Of a DNA stretch of 64,000 bases, positions 55,353 to 64,000 are shown one piece after another (position 1 is the first letter of the stretch; the number at the start of each line of letters is the position of its first letter). A program made the translations under genes and the position numbers. Source of the DNA: Dermacentor variabilis (taxonomy: Eukaryota > Arthropoda > Arachnida > Ixodida > Ixodidae); assembly GCF_050947875.1 (NCBI RefSeq), contig NC_134571.1, positions 230,588,024 through 230,652,023 of the forward strand. The letters are read 5' to 3'. The notes beneath the pieces are model-generated. The model was not told where the DNA came from and ran no database searches. It saw nothing but the letters and a program-made list of their open reading frames with translations.

Positions 55353-56213
55353 TTACACTGATACCAGTCTCCTAAAAGCAAACCGTTTGGAAAACACCAG
55401 CTCTTCTGTCTCAAAAGTGGCAAACTTCACTAATAGAGGCCCATTTTTTCCACTGACAAATTTACCGATTCTATGTGCACGCTCTATGCTACCTAGTGGT
55501 AGACGTGCATCCAGTTTGTCTGAGGTGATGGAGATAACTGTTTTTTCGCACTGACACGCATTCTCAGACAGGCTATCGGATATCCCTAAGAATATGAGAT
55601 TTCCTCGCTGTAATCTGTCTTCCACATCGTCGAGCCACCCGCGAAGCTATTGATTGCTATTGAAGACCAGGTACAATTTCGTACGGCCATAATCAACACC
55701 ATCGCTTCGGGCTTCACACGTCTATGACTACATCACGTGCTGCCTTCTTTGTTTTCTTTGTTATGTAACCTTTTTTTTTTACCCCACTCCGCTCTGTAAT
55801 ACCTTGTGGTCTTGAGGGTATAATAAATGAAATGAAGCGTTGCGGTCTTTTGCTGTAAACATTTAACATTTTGACACGTGTCAATCATTTCTAGCTGAAA
55901 AGTCCCAAAGCCAACCATCTGACATTCCAGAGCTTGCGGTGATGCTGGCTGTGATAGACTGCTGTGAATGTTTAAGCTCTTCTATTGCCTGTGACATACA
56001 TGACTGGTTTGTTTCAATGCGAATACAATGGGCGTTTGTTTCTTTTACAGTATTGAGCAATTCGGCCATCACCTTTTCTTCAGGACCAGGGTTTTGCTCT
56101 ATGCTGCCACTCATCAACAAGAGTAAATTGCAAAAAGGATCAAACATTGCTTCTGGACATGGAAGCACTATTATAAAGTGGTCTTCAGACCTGAAGCATT
56201 TGGTAGGCAGCAT
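55353..56213 (-). pseudogene. LINE-D ORF1 with N-terminal 2A-like motif
   Basis: The N-terminal frame from 56213 contains LLLMSGSIEQNPGPE (NPGP at 56082-56093), which matches the end of 2A ribosome-skipping peptides (consensus D-V/I-E-x-N-P-G-P) except Ser for Asp. A coiled-coil-like region (ELLNTVKETNAHCIRIETN) follows. After a frame change, 55353-55625 encodes an RRM-like ORF1 segment (RGNLIFLGISDSLSE, IERAHRIGKF, PLLVKFATFETEE). ORF1 proteins of this kind bind the LINE RNA. The 2A-like start is known from some CR1/L2-type LINEs in other invertebrates. Confidence 0.75.
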
Positions 56214-56380
56214 AGAGTTTCCACTTATTGTCTCGGCATTCCTTTACGGTGGCAGTGAAATTGTATACAAACACACTTCGTTATACTGATGGTTCTAAAT
56301 ACGTGGTGTTCTATGCACTAGAGGTTATGAAAAGTTAAATACTTCGCTATATTGAAGTTTGTTATATCGAGGTTTAACTG

Positions 56381-57112
56381 TGTTTGCAAGAATGTCCTAT
56401 ATAGCCTTTTTGTTGAAAATGTATATTTCGAAATTTTGTTAGGTTCTGTTAGTGCAGAGCAGCATCAATGTTTTTACGGAGTTTTATAGTTTTTGTTACA
56501 AAGCTATTTATTAATGTTTTTCGAAGAATTGTTAATAAATGAAAATAATCAGTGAAAATAATATCATCAGAGAGCACATTACTTTTACAAGTTGCTACCA
56601 TACATTCTCATAATCAAGCATTTACCACAGCAGTAAAAATTTTGTTTACTACACTACCCAAGAACTGTCTATTTTTTCACGAACAGGAAAGTGTTAAGTT
56701 GTACCCAACTTTAGTTTGTTATATCCATTGGCAGGACAATTTCACTTCGTAAAACGATGTTTCAAATACATGGATCCTTAGAGCTTTCAAAGGGAATTTC
56801 ATTTACTTTGTTATTACCAGTTTTGTTATAACGAGGTTTGAGTGTAATCGCCATTGTCTTTAATATGTACCTGAAAATTCCTCTGTATCTGTCTAGTTCT
56901 GAGTAAATTTCTGGCTCCGCTTTATGGAACTTGCACATGCGCCATGCACACAAGGTGATAGTACTATGCAGCATATCGCCACGAGGCACGATAAAATAGT
57001 CTGCACCGAACCAGTTTGCAAACTGTTATGTTTTTCTCAGGACCAGAACTGACCTAGAATAAAATCAGTGTGTGTTGAACCCGAACCGAACTGGTATTTT
57101 CTTTTTTTTTTG

Positions 57113-57151
<39 letters not shown>

Positions 57152-57509
57152 ACAGCCTGGTTGGGAGAGGTGCGGCTGCCCTCTGCAGGTGAGTGAGGAA
57201 TCAATCAATGGTAAAGCAAGAATACAGTGCATAAGAAATTGTGAAAGCCCACTGTACTAAGGAAAATTGAAAGGTGTGCAAATGCACCCCCACCGCATCT
57301 CTGGAAAGAATACAGGTATATGTGAAACACCAAAAGTAGGACAGCACTACACACGAAGGCCAACCTCGTGGATACCCGAGCCAAGGCTGGTGCATCAGTA
57401 CGAAAGGCTGGAAGGACAGCAGCACCAAGTGGTGAGCACCTCTGCTGCCAGAGTGCCGCTTTGTGTGGTGTGCTGCAGAAACAACCCAAAAGGAAAAGGC
57501 CACACTCAC
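56381..57509. other. Intron sequence with pogo-type end and poly-T tract
   Basis: A right end resembling pogo-4 (GTTATAACGAGGTTTGAGTG, then TA) lies at 56815-56840 without a left partner. A nearly pure poly-T run spans about 57098-57150. It is followed at 57151 by GACAG and at 57188 by CAG-GTGAGTG, discussed under findings. Nothing else is recognised before the LRP exon. Confidence 0.5.
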
Positions 57510-57638
57510 GCTGGCAGGTGCGGTTGTTGGGCCCGAGAGGGTGGTGGGTGGGGCAGGCGCACTGGTAGCCCCGGAGGCCTGGCACGCCCAAGCACAGGTG
57601 GGAGCAGCCCCCATTGTACACCGCACACTGGTTCCAGC
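57510..57638 (-). CDS. LRP6: LRP5/6 (arrow) exon: EGF-like repeat
   Basis: The minus-strand acceptor is CTCTTACCCAG at 57639 and the donor is GTGAGT at 57509. The 129 bases encode one EGF-like repeat with six cysteines (WNQCAVYNGGCSHLCLGV, then YQCACPTHHPLGPNNRTC), of the class B type that closes each YWTD propeller in LDL-receptor relatives. The sequence fits best the third EGF repeat of LRP6, which precedes the SFLLFSQ segment found in the exon at 28807-29009. It begins with two bases of a split codon and ends with one. There are no stops. Upstream propeller-3 exons are not seen before 64000. Confidence 0.94.
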
Positions 57639-59111
57639 CTGGGTAAGAGCAGCACACTGTGTCTAGCCTCACACAGTAACATCTATGCGCATTTCCTCAC
57701 GCCAATCATCCCCATCGCAGGGTCCACAATCACCGTGATCAACAGCAACAATCATGGTGCCAGCGCAAGTCAAAACAAGAAAACCAAACAAGAAGCCGGC
57801 AGCACGTTGGTGCTCACGCACTTGTTGCCACGGAAACTGCGTGAGCACAAATGCACGACTCTGTTCCACCACCAACAAGGCAAGCCCAGGACCTGCTCAC
57901 CCGCCCTCACTCGCTGGCTGTCGGTGTCTTTATTCGGAGGGCTCATTCACTCTGAGCGAGCGAACAGCCCTCGCTGTTCCTCGGTGCTGCACCCGCACGG
58001 CGATGTGAAAGTAGTGCGCAATGGAAATACAACTCCACACTGCCTTCCGGCAAGCCTCCCAGTGTGCTCAAAGTCACCCAAACCAAGACCCTATTGGCTC
58101 CCACCCTCCCGAGCTTACGCAAAGGAGCCAATTGTGACCGAAAAATTGGACCCCGATCTGGCTCGATCGTGCACTACGTGACAGCCATATTAGACTTCCA
58201 CAGAGTTTTGCCAGTTCAGCTCTACTTTTTTTTTAGCTTTTACGGAGTCCTTGCTTTCTTTTTTTTTTAATTACCACTTATAATAAATTTTTTTGACATC
58301 ACAATCACTTCATTATAACAAGGGTTTACTATATGTTTGGCAGCTTTTCTTTTTTGTAGCAGTGCAGATACAGTGATGGTTGGTTATAATGATCAAATTT
58401 TTAGTTCTTTATGATATCATTATAAGTTGACTACTCTGTAGTGTGGAATAATTTTAAAAGGAATAGTTCGAATAGCTGTGGGGAGGGGGATGGGTGCCAC
58501 TCACATGAAACGATTAAAAAATTTATATTTGAAGTGCTGTTATTAAGCTATTTTCATGCAAAAATACAAGTTTTCCATTTATTACAATGCTAGCAGTACA
58601 AAAATTTATGCAGACTTTTGCCAAGTATTCTGCTGCCTGAACAAGTTCATGGACTTTTTCGTTCAGTCTACTTGAAATTTCATGGTAGCCATGGCTATAC
58701 AGACGTCTGCCCATTGTGCAGCCAGATGTGGACCTTGCTTCATCACAGTGCAAGTGTTGCATGCAAAACTTTGACTGCACAGTGCCAGCAGTTTAGCTGT
58801 GCAAATTCAGGCGGATGCTTTTTGCTCACACACAAGCTTAACCTGTTACATCCACTAAACATACAGTTCAACTTTGTAGGCGCAGCCGCTGTAGCTTTGC
58901 CCGGCTGCCCACCTGCCAGAATGTCACTTCAACAGCTCTCAGTCCGGCCCATGTAGATTATCTCAGGCCTGATCACCAATTTTCACTATGGTTTGCTGCC
59001 GGCCGCCCTGTTGGCCATAGGCAAATTTTCATCACAGCCGTACTGCCATGGTTGTTGTAAACAATTTTCAATGAAACAAACTTCAGCAGTGAGTTTTGCG
59101 AATTTTTTATG
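57639..59111. other. Intron sequence with Tig-1 remnant
   Basis: Positions about 58280-58440 contain degraded Tig-1 family sequence (ATATCATTATAAGTTGACTAC near the end). The rest holds no feature I can support. Confidence 0.5.
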
Positions 59112-60214
59112 CACTTAAATCTCGATATAATGAAGTAGGTAAAATCGGCACTTTGCTTTGTTCTATCAATTTCGTTGTACTGAAATTCGACCTTTTATGC
59201 AAAAAGTACAGTTGCCTATCAATTTCTAGTACATGGATTGGGGTTGCTGAATTTTCATAATTACCGGGCAATTGAAAAAAGCAAATCTGAATGAGAAAAC
59301 AATTCATTTTGATGAATTTGGGAGTCAGAGACGAATTATTCGATTTTAGGGCACAGCAACGATATCTTCACATTGGCGGAACGAATTAAGCAATGCCAGG
59401 CACGCGTGCACTCCGCCTCTGCAAGTGATAGCGTCGTCCCAGTGTGGGCGATGCTATCAGGAAGAGCACTGGCAGCGGGCAGCAAAGGCTTCGTCTGCCT
59501 CTCACTCCAACAGGTCACCAAAACTCGCGATTATGCAACTTTCAATGCTGAACACACAATAATACAGCTTACATGGTGGCAAGCCGTCTCGGCACTCTTG
59601 GCACACGCAGCAGATTACCTCTGAAGCAGGGTGCACAGCTGCGTACGCGCTCAGCCGCACTTACAGCCATGCGCAGCAATGCACGGCAACTTACCCCCTC
59701 CTGCTCCCTCCGCGCGCACTTGATCGCTATACAGCAAGCTCACTCCCGTTTCCCTCTTTCCCTTTGCTTGCGCGGGAAGGTGGCAATCATGAAGCCACCA
59801 TCTTTCTTGTCTCATACTTGCACACTTTCACTCGCACCTAAATGCCTAAAACACAAAGTGCGCAGGGCGCCATAGAATCTTGTCACACTTGGAGTTAACA
59901 CGGAACATGATGCGGCTCCACTTTGGCGGTCGCTCTTGTCGTGCCACACGCAATCTGAGAAGTGCATTTGCAAGCAGCCGCTTGCAATTCAATCATTTGA
60001 CCATATGCATCCACGAAAGTTTCCACGGAAATCACAGCATTCCTTTGCGGTGGAAGCAAAATTTCGTTATACTGAAATCAGATACAAACACACTTCATTA
60101 TATTGAGGTTTTAAATATCTGGTGTTCTATGGAGAAGAGGTTATGAAATGTTAAATACTTCGTTACATTGAGAATTTCGTTATATTGAAGTTCGTTATAC
60201 CAACGTTTAACTGT
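59112..60214. mobile_element. Pogo-4b: uninterrupted pogo-4 copy
   Basis: The left end CACTTAAATCTCGATATAAT and the right end (CGTTTAACTG, then TA at 60215-60216) are inverted repeats. It matches Pogo-4a segment by segment and shows the empty sites of all four Pogo-4a insertions. An 83-codon plus-strand frame (59373-59624) is collinear with 52306-52611 in Pogo-4a. Confidence 0.82.
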
Positions 60215-60216
60215 AT

Positions 60217-61269
60217 TGGCGCTTAACTTTAATAGCCGACTTGTTGTAGGCTTCTGCAGTTTAACACCTCACGCAATCTGCCTCCCTGCAGTCTCCTCCC
60301 AAGACTCACGGCCACTCAGGCCTGACAGTTGGGCCACGCTTCCCACACTCGCTTGGTTCCATCCCGCAACTGTAAATGGATAGCAAAGTGTAAACTGCCT
60401 CCTTTGGGGTACAGCAGGTGTATTTGAAGCACTCCGGTTCTTTTAAACAATCTGCCTGTAAGGATGTACACCTTGAATGGCTGCAAAGTTGTGAAGAAAT
60501 AACTTTTGTGAATTTTATTGCATATAAACCTGTTCATCAATTTTTTTTGTCTGTATTCTCCAGCTGCCGGGAATTGCTGCCCCTCAAGCCCTCACTTGGC
60601 CCACTTTGGTATGGTGCTATTGTATTCTAATAAGATCTGCCATATTTGCCCCAATTTAACGAGCACCATTTTTAGAGAAAATAAGTCTGAAAATTCCCTG
60701 TGCGTTACAATCGGATATGCAGCCAAAACCGTGTTCGCGGTGTTTGCAAAAGCGTCGCGTCAGAGTTGTGAGATGCAGCATCACCACTATCACAAAATGG
60801 CAACAGAGAATGCAAGGTCAATTCACATGATCGCAAAGGCTGAAATTTGGTTTGGAACCAATGAGCAGCGACAACACCTATGGTCGCAAAATTTAAGCAC
60901 AACTACATCTCACAGGGTAAAACACCAGTTGACGAAAATTCTGCATCCATTATGTTAGGAACATTTGAAAAAGCACAGACAATGTCATTAGAATAGAAAA
61001 ATTTAGAGTCCCATTCTCTTTCCTCCCACCCACAAATAATTATGAGTACGAAACCGTGCAGGATTTCTGCAGTTTGCACGTAAAGATGCATGTTCAGATA
61101 TGCCGCAATAGTATTACCATGTTTAATACTGTACTGTTGTCAAAACTCTCTTATGCATAGCCATAAAAAGTTGTCGGAAGATATATCAAGCTAACCTTAT
61201 AAAATTTGTCCAGTAATTCTTTTACCTGCGTTTTCCATTAAATATTTTTTCTTATTTTTATTTTTTACG
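60217..61269. other. Unassigned intron sequence
   Basis: No gene, terminal repeat or structured element recognised. Confidence 0.4.
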
Positions 61270-61271
61270 TA

Positions 61272-62274
61272 CAGTCGCCGACCGATCTTGCGGATGTTGC
61301 AGAGACCGAAAAATAGCTGACAAATCAAACAATCCAAGAAATTCGGTCAGTCAAAAACAAAAAGGATTATTAGACTTCGAGCATCTTAAATAAGATGTCT
61401 AATAATGCGCTGCCTCCTACTACGCTAGGAGGCAATCAGATTTGCTTGGATTTGCGCTAGAGTGACGTCGTCTCCATATACAGTCACCATGAGCGTCACC
61501 GTGTTGCAGATCTTTGCGAACGGAGATGGCCACAGAGATCAAAGAAATGAGCCACGTTTCTTGGCTCTCACAAAGGCACTAGGGCACATAAACACCAAGC
61601 TGCACAAACACGCACAGAGATGTGACGACGCCTCCCGAGACACACTTGCTCTGTGGACACACCGTGTGCCGAATGGTGACCAAAACTTAAAAAACAGAAT
61701 AGAAGATTCAGCATGAAGTGATTATGCCGATAGTGCCGAATGGAAAAGAAAGGAAAAAAAAACGAAAAAAAAAAACGATGGACACCTCCTGGAATGTTTT
61801 GTCAGCCAAAGAAGGGCGGGCATGGCCTCCGGTACCGGAGGATAGCTTGTGCTCCTTATTGATAGCTTCACTAAGACATCTATTTGGGCCTGCTCGTAAG
61901 CCATAACTACGTACAGGGTTGCACGTAAAAAGGGCACGGACACGTGCGTGTCCCATCATTCTTTCTCACGTCTGTGTCCTTTATGTGCAGCCTTGTACAT
62001 ACCTATTAATGGTGTGCACCTCCTAATCGTGGAGGCTATAAAGCCAGCCATTGGAAGCCAAGCCAACGAAATATCCAATGTGGTCGCCTTGAAGATCAGG
62101 TAGTGTGACACGGAACAGGCGATTTAGTCGGGAAAATAAATCTTTAGGGAGTAAATTCACCCAAGAAATCAGTTACACAAATGCATTAGCCATGAGAACC
62201 CTGACAGTGCATTTATTGAGTCTGGAATATTCGTCAAGTACAAATTTTTGGAGTAAAAAATCTGTCGGCGACTG
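61272..62274. mobile_element. MITE-N3: 1 kb TA-flanked element
   Basis: The ends CAGTCGCCGACCGATC and, inverted, CAGTCGCCGACAGATT are flanked by TA (61270-61271 and 62275-62276). No transposase codons recognised. A hairpin lies inside at 61914-61990 (arms around GTACAGGGTTGCACGT and its inexact complement). Confidence 0.85.
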
Positions 62275-62287
62275 TATATGTGTAGCG

Positions 62288-62381
62288 GGACACAGACGAG
62301 GAACTCAGAATGGATAACATGAGCATCGAGTTCTCAGTCAGTGCTCATGTCATCCATTTCTTGTCCCTCGTCTGTGTCGTA
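62288..62381. repeat. Hairpin (inverted repeat)
   Basis: Arms GGACACAGACGAGGAACTCA at 62288 and the complementary CTCGTCTGTGTC ending near 62380 enclose a short loop; arms are about 38 bases with a few mismatches. It begins 13 bases after MITE-N3. Confidence 0.75.
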
Positions 62382-62695
62382 CGGCAAACATAGTGGAATC
62401 TCATTAAACCCTACCTGACGGGGACGCGAAGTATGGGCTAAGTGGAGCTATGGCTTACCAGAGAGTAACAAATATAGACTTAACTTACCTGCGAGTTGAA
62501 ATGTGTTTTACAAGAAAACCAAGAAACTTTTGTGTAAATAGGCTGCAACCTTGCCAATAATGAGATGTGGCAGCTTTCCTGCCAATGCCACGTTGGCTGC
62601 AAATGCGAACCTTCTTGCGAACTAATTTGCGTATGTTGTAGCGAAAAGGGGTGCGGCTGTCAACCTCTGCTGCACTCAAGAAAAAAGCATGATAC
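62382..62695. other. Fragment resembling a pogo-3 left end, then unassigned
   Basis: TAGTGGAATCTCATTAAACC at 62391-62410 resembles the pogo-3 terminus. No right end is found before the LTR-K fragment. Confidence 0.4.
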
Positions 62696-62825
62696 TGTGG
62701 GGTTCTCACCCGTGCTCTTGAGACGAAGGAACGACAACAGAGTAGTGCAAACAATCACAAGGGCAGTTATTGCACCTTTCATAGACTAATGCCTACTAGC
62801 CGAGTTGCTATCCACAAAACATGCC
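62696..62825 (-). repeat. LTR-K fragment
   Basis: 130 bases matching the beginning of both LTR-K LTRs (TGTGGGGTTCTC to CCACAAAACATGCC). It stops abruptly where the Gypsy-3-type LTR starts, so it is a truncated LTR invaded by that element. Confidence 0.85.
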
Positions 62826-63209
62826 TGACGTGTACTTGTCTTTATCGGGCGACACGTGTCACTGCTTAACAAATGTTATCGCACAGCGCAGGACGAGCTT
62901 GCATGTGTGGGAAGTTTCTGGAATGTTATGGACGCTTCCATCCGCTGTCTGTGACCGAACCTTGTGTAATCTGATCGCATGTGTGCGCGACGCGAATGAT
63001 GTAGAACTTTGTGGAAGGCACGCAGGTCCCAGTGATTACTCTGGAACATTCGACGACGCTTGTATAAAAGCAGACGCGCTTGACCCGCAAATCAGATTTT
63101 CGATGATCACCGACTGTGTTCGCCGCTGTCGCCGTTCTTTGAGTGTAGCCTGTTTTTGAGGGTGCAAGTTCACCCAATAAAACGCTAGCTTCATCACTAC
63201 CACGTGACA
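62826..63209 (+). repeat. Gypsy-3b 5' LTR
   Basis: 384 bases, TGACGTGT...ACGTGACA, aligning to the LTR at 22973-23403. A TATA box (TATAAAAG, 63063-63070) and AATAAA (63176-63181) are in the expected order for U3-R-U5. TCTGGTGGAGGTGC follows as primer site. Confidence 0.8.
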
Positions 63210-63232
63210 TCTGGTGGAGGTGCTTTTTGTTC

Positions 63233-63344
63233 ATGTACCGGACGCCCCCGACAAGCCGTGATCCAAGCCTAGATCATAATTCCAAAGATGACAGCAAAGC
63301 AAATTCAAGCTCTGACAGCGACTCTGTTTTGAGTCTGCTGGGGA
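63233..63344 (+). pseudogene. Gypsy-3b Gag N-terminus
   Basis: The ATG at 63233 starts MYRTPPTSRDPSLDHNSK, corresponding to MYRTPPQNRDLS of Gypsy-3. After about 37 codons the sequence changes at GGGGA-TGTCCGC, where another LTR appears to begin. Confidence 0.75.
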
Positions 63345-64000
63345 TGTCCGCAGCTGTTCACTGGCGAGTTTTCTTTACGGCATTGAGCGGTGTGCGCTTA
63401 CCAGCCAGTCTTTTGGCGCGACCTGAGAGCTTGTGGGATTGCCCGCACATCCAGATATCTCCAGAGCGGCCGCGCGGTTCGGTTATCACGCGATAATCAC
63501 GTGCTCGCTTGCGGAGGGTAGCGAGAAGAGGACATGTTCGCTGCTCCCGCTGCTCTTCATACCTGGCCGCGACGCCGCAACCAGGATACCCCGTTCCCTC
63601 CTTTCCCTTTCTTGGAACCGGGGAGACTCCCTCTCCACCGCTCCGGGAGAAGTGCTATTCCCCCAATGCGTTTTTGTCTTTCGGGTGAGCAGCTTGCAAC
63701 TGGCCGCATGTCAATTCAGTCGCTGAGACAGCCGTACGTCATCCCCTGCAGTGCTCGGGCTTCGTGAGCGACTGACCGCCCCATGGCCCGAATGCGGATC
63801 CACGCTAAATGAGCTGAACCATTAATTAGCCTCTTGTGTGGTTTCCACATTGTGTGGTTTTTCGCCTCAGTTGTGTGGAACACTCTGCCGCTGTGGTTTT
63901 GTTTTGTGTTTGCTGTTGCTCCTTTGTTGGTACATGTAACTATAAGGTGAATAAACGCCTTAAGTCAAGGACTCACCTTGTCCCCCTGGCCTGAACCTGC
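63345..64000 (+). repeat. Probable LTR of another element, running off the window
   Basis: Starts TGTCCGCAGCTG inside the Gypsy-3b gag. A polyadenylation-type signal AATAAA (about 63950) is followed by GTCAAGGACTCACC, resembling an R-U5 end. The other LTR edge and the target duplication lie beyond 64000, so this is an inference from the sharp breakpoint and layout. Confidence 0.45.

Larger units (their letters stand above)
53942..56215 (-). mobile_element. LINE-D: CR1/L2-like LINE lacking reverse transcriptase
   Basis: Flanked by a 25-base direct repeat with two changes (53917-53941 and 56216-56240). The left end carries an (ATTT)n tail. The minus strand has ORF1 (55353-56213) followed by an endonuclease (54311-54842) and a basic linker (LRYAKKSLNTDRWLAYTSAARS), then the tail directly. 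The reverse-transcriptase domain is absent, so this copy has a deletion and needed help from an intact relative. Confidence 0.82.
49421..56380. mobile_element. Pogo-4a: TA-targeting element with four nested insertions
   Basis: The left end CAG plus TTAA at 49421-49427 follows TA; its continuation ACCTCGATATAATGAAG is at 51160-51176. The right end is GTTATATCGAGGTTTAACTG (56361-56380), so the reconstituted ends are inverted repeats. The body is collinear with the uninterrupted 1.1 kb copy Pogo-4b (59112-60214). Insertions in order are TTAA-1, MITE-N2, a solo LTR and LINE-D. No transposase is recognisable, so it is non-autonomous. Confidence 0.85.
29010..57509 (-). other. LRP6: LRP5/6 intron of about 28.5 kb
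   Basis: It is bounded by the donor C then GTGAGT at 57509 and the acceptor GTGCAG at 29010. The upstream exon leaves one base of a codon and the downstream exon supplies two, so the frame is kept. The residues on either side are adjacent in LRP6. All transposons between these points are therefore intronic if the assembly is correct. Confidence 0.85.

Noticed and set aside
57267..58181. A 304-codon plus-strand open frame
   Set aside because: It overlaps the LRP EGF exon in antisense, has low-complexity composition and no recognisable domain; the minus strand has the splice sites and the conserved cysteines.
58523..58780. An 85-codon minus-strand frame
   Set aside because: No motif, no splice context consistent with LRP5/6, and its length is within chance expectation.

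Overview
The window is eukaryotic, intron-rich and dominated by transposable elements. Two short exons encode consecutive pieces of an LRP5/6 (arrow) Wnt co-receptor, and the repeat families (Gypsy elements, RTE/CR1-like LINEs, Tigger/pogo, mariner, hAT, Kolobok-like) resemble those of ixodid ticks. The tick assignment is my inference from family resemblance; the sequence itself shows an animal genome. No bacterial genes, tRNA, rRNA or CRISPR were found.

Host gene: on the minus strand, exon 57510-57638 (EGF-like repeat) is followed by exon 28807-29009 (start of a YWTD beta-propeller). Their splice phases fit and correspond to neighbouring protein segments of LRP6. Positions 29010-57509 are therefore one intron of about 28.5 kb packed with nested transposons, and the flanking sequence on both sides would also be intron of the same gene.

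Left part (1-24 kb): a LINE remnant is split by an LTR element with a tRNA-Lys-like primer site (1583-4145). A decayed Gypsy element (4700-17165) is split by a Tigger element (7202-16728). That Tigger element holds a nearly intact Gypsy element (8544-15293) and a mariner (15367-16688), and the Gypsy element is itself split in its gag zinc knuckle by another Tigger-type element (12602-13859). Then follow a pogo-type element with a nested Tigger (17500-20078) and a truncated Gypsy (20159-23403).

Middle (24-49 kb): a 4.4 kb hAT element with an unbroken transposase reading frame (24281-28676) lies 130 bp downstream of the LRP exon. A Tigger with two frameshifts (31268-34512) carries a nested MITE. 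One LINE copy can be traced in three pieces from 35684 to about 48900; it is interrupted by a Gypsy element (37615-44795, itself holding a Kolobok-like TTAA element) and by a second Tigger copy that holds yet another LINE.

Right part (49-64 kb): a pogo-type element (49421-56380) contains a TTAA element sitting inside its terminal repeat, a MITE, a solo LTR and a LINE whose ORF1 begins with a 2A-like NPGP motif. After the LRP exon come an empty pogo-type copy, a 1 kb MITE, two hairpins and a pile of LTRs running off the window. The elements do not form a shared pathway; they are layers of insertions, and the target-site duplications let their relative order be read.
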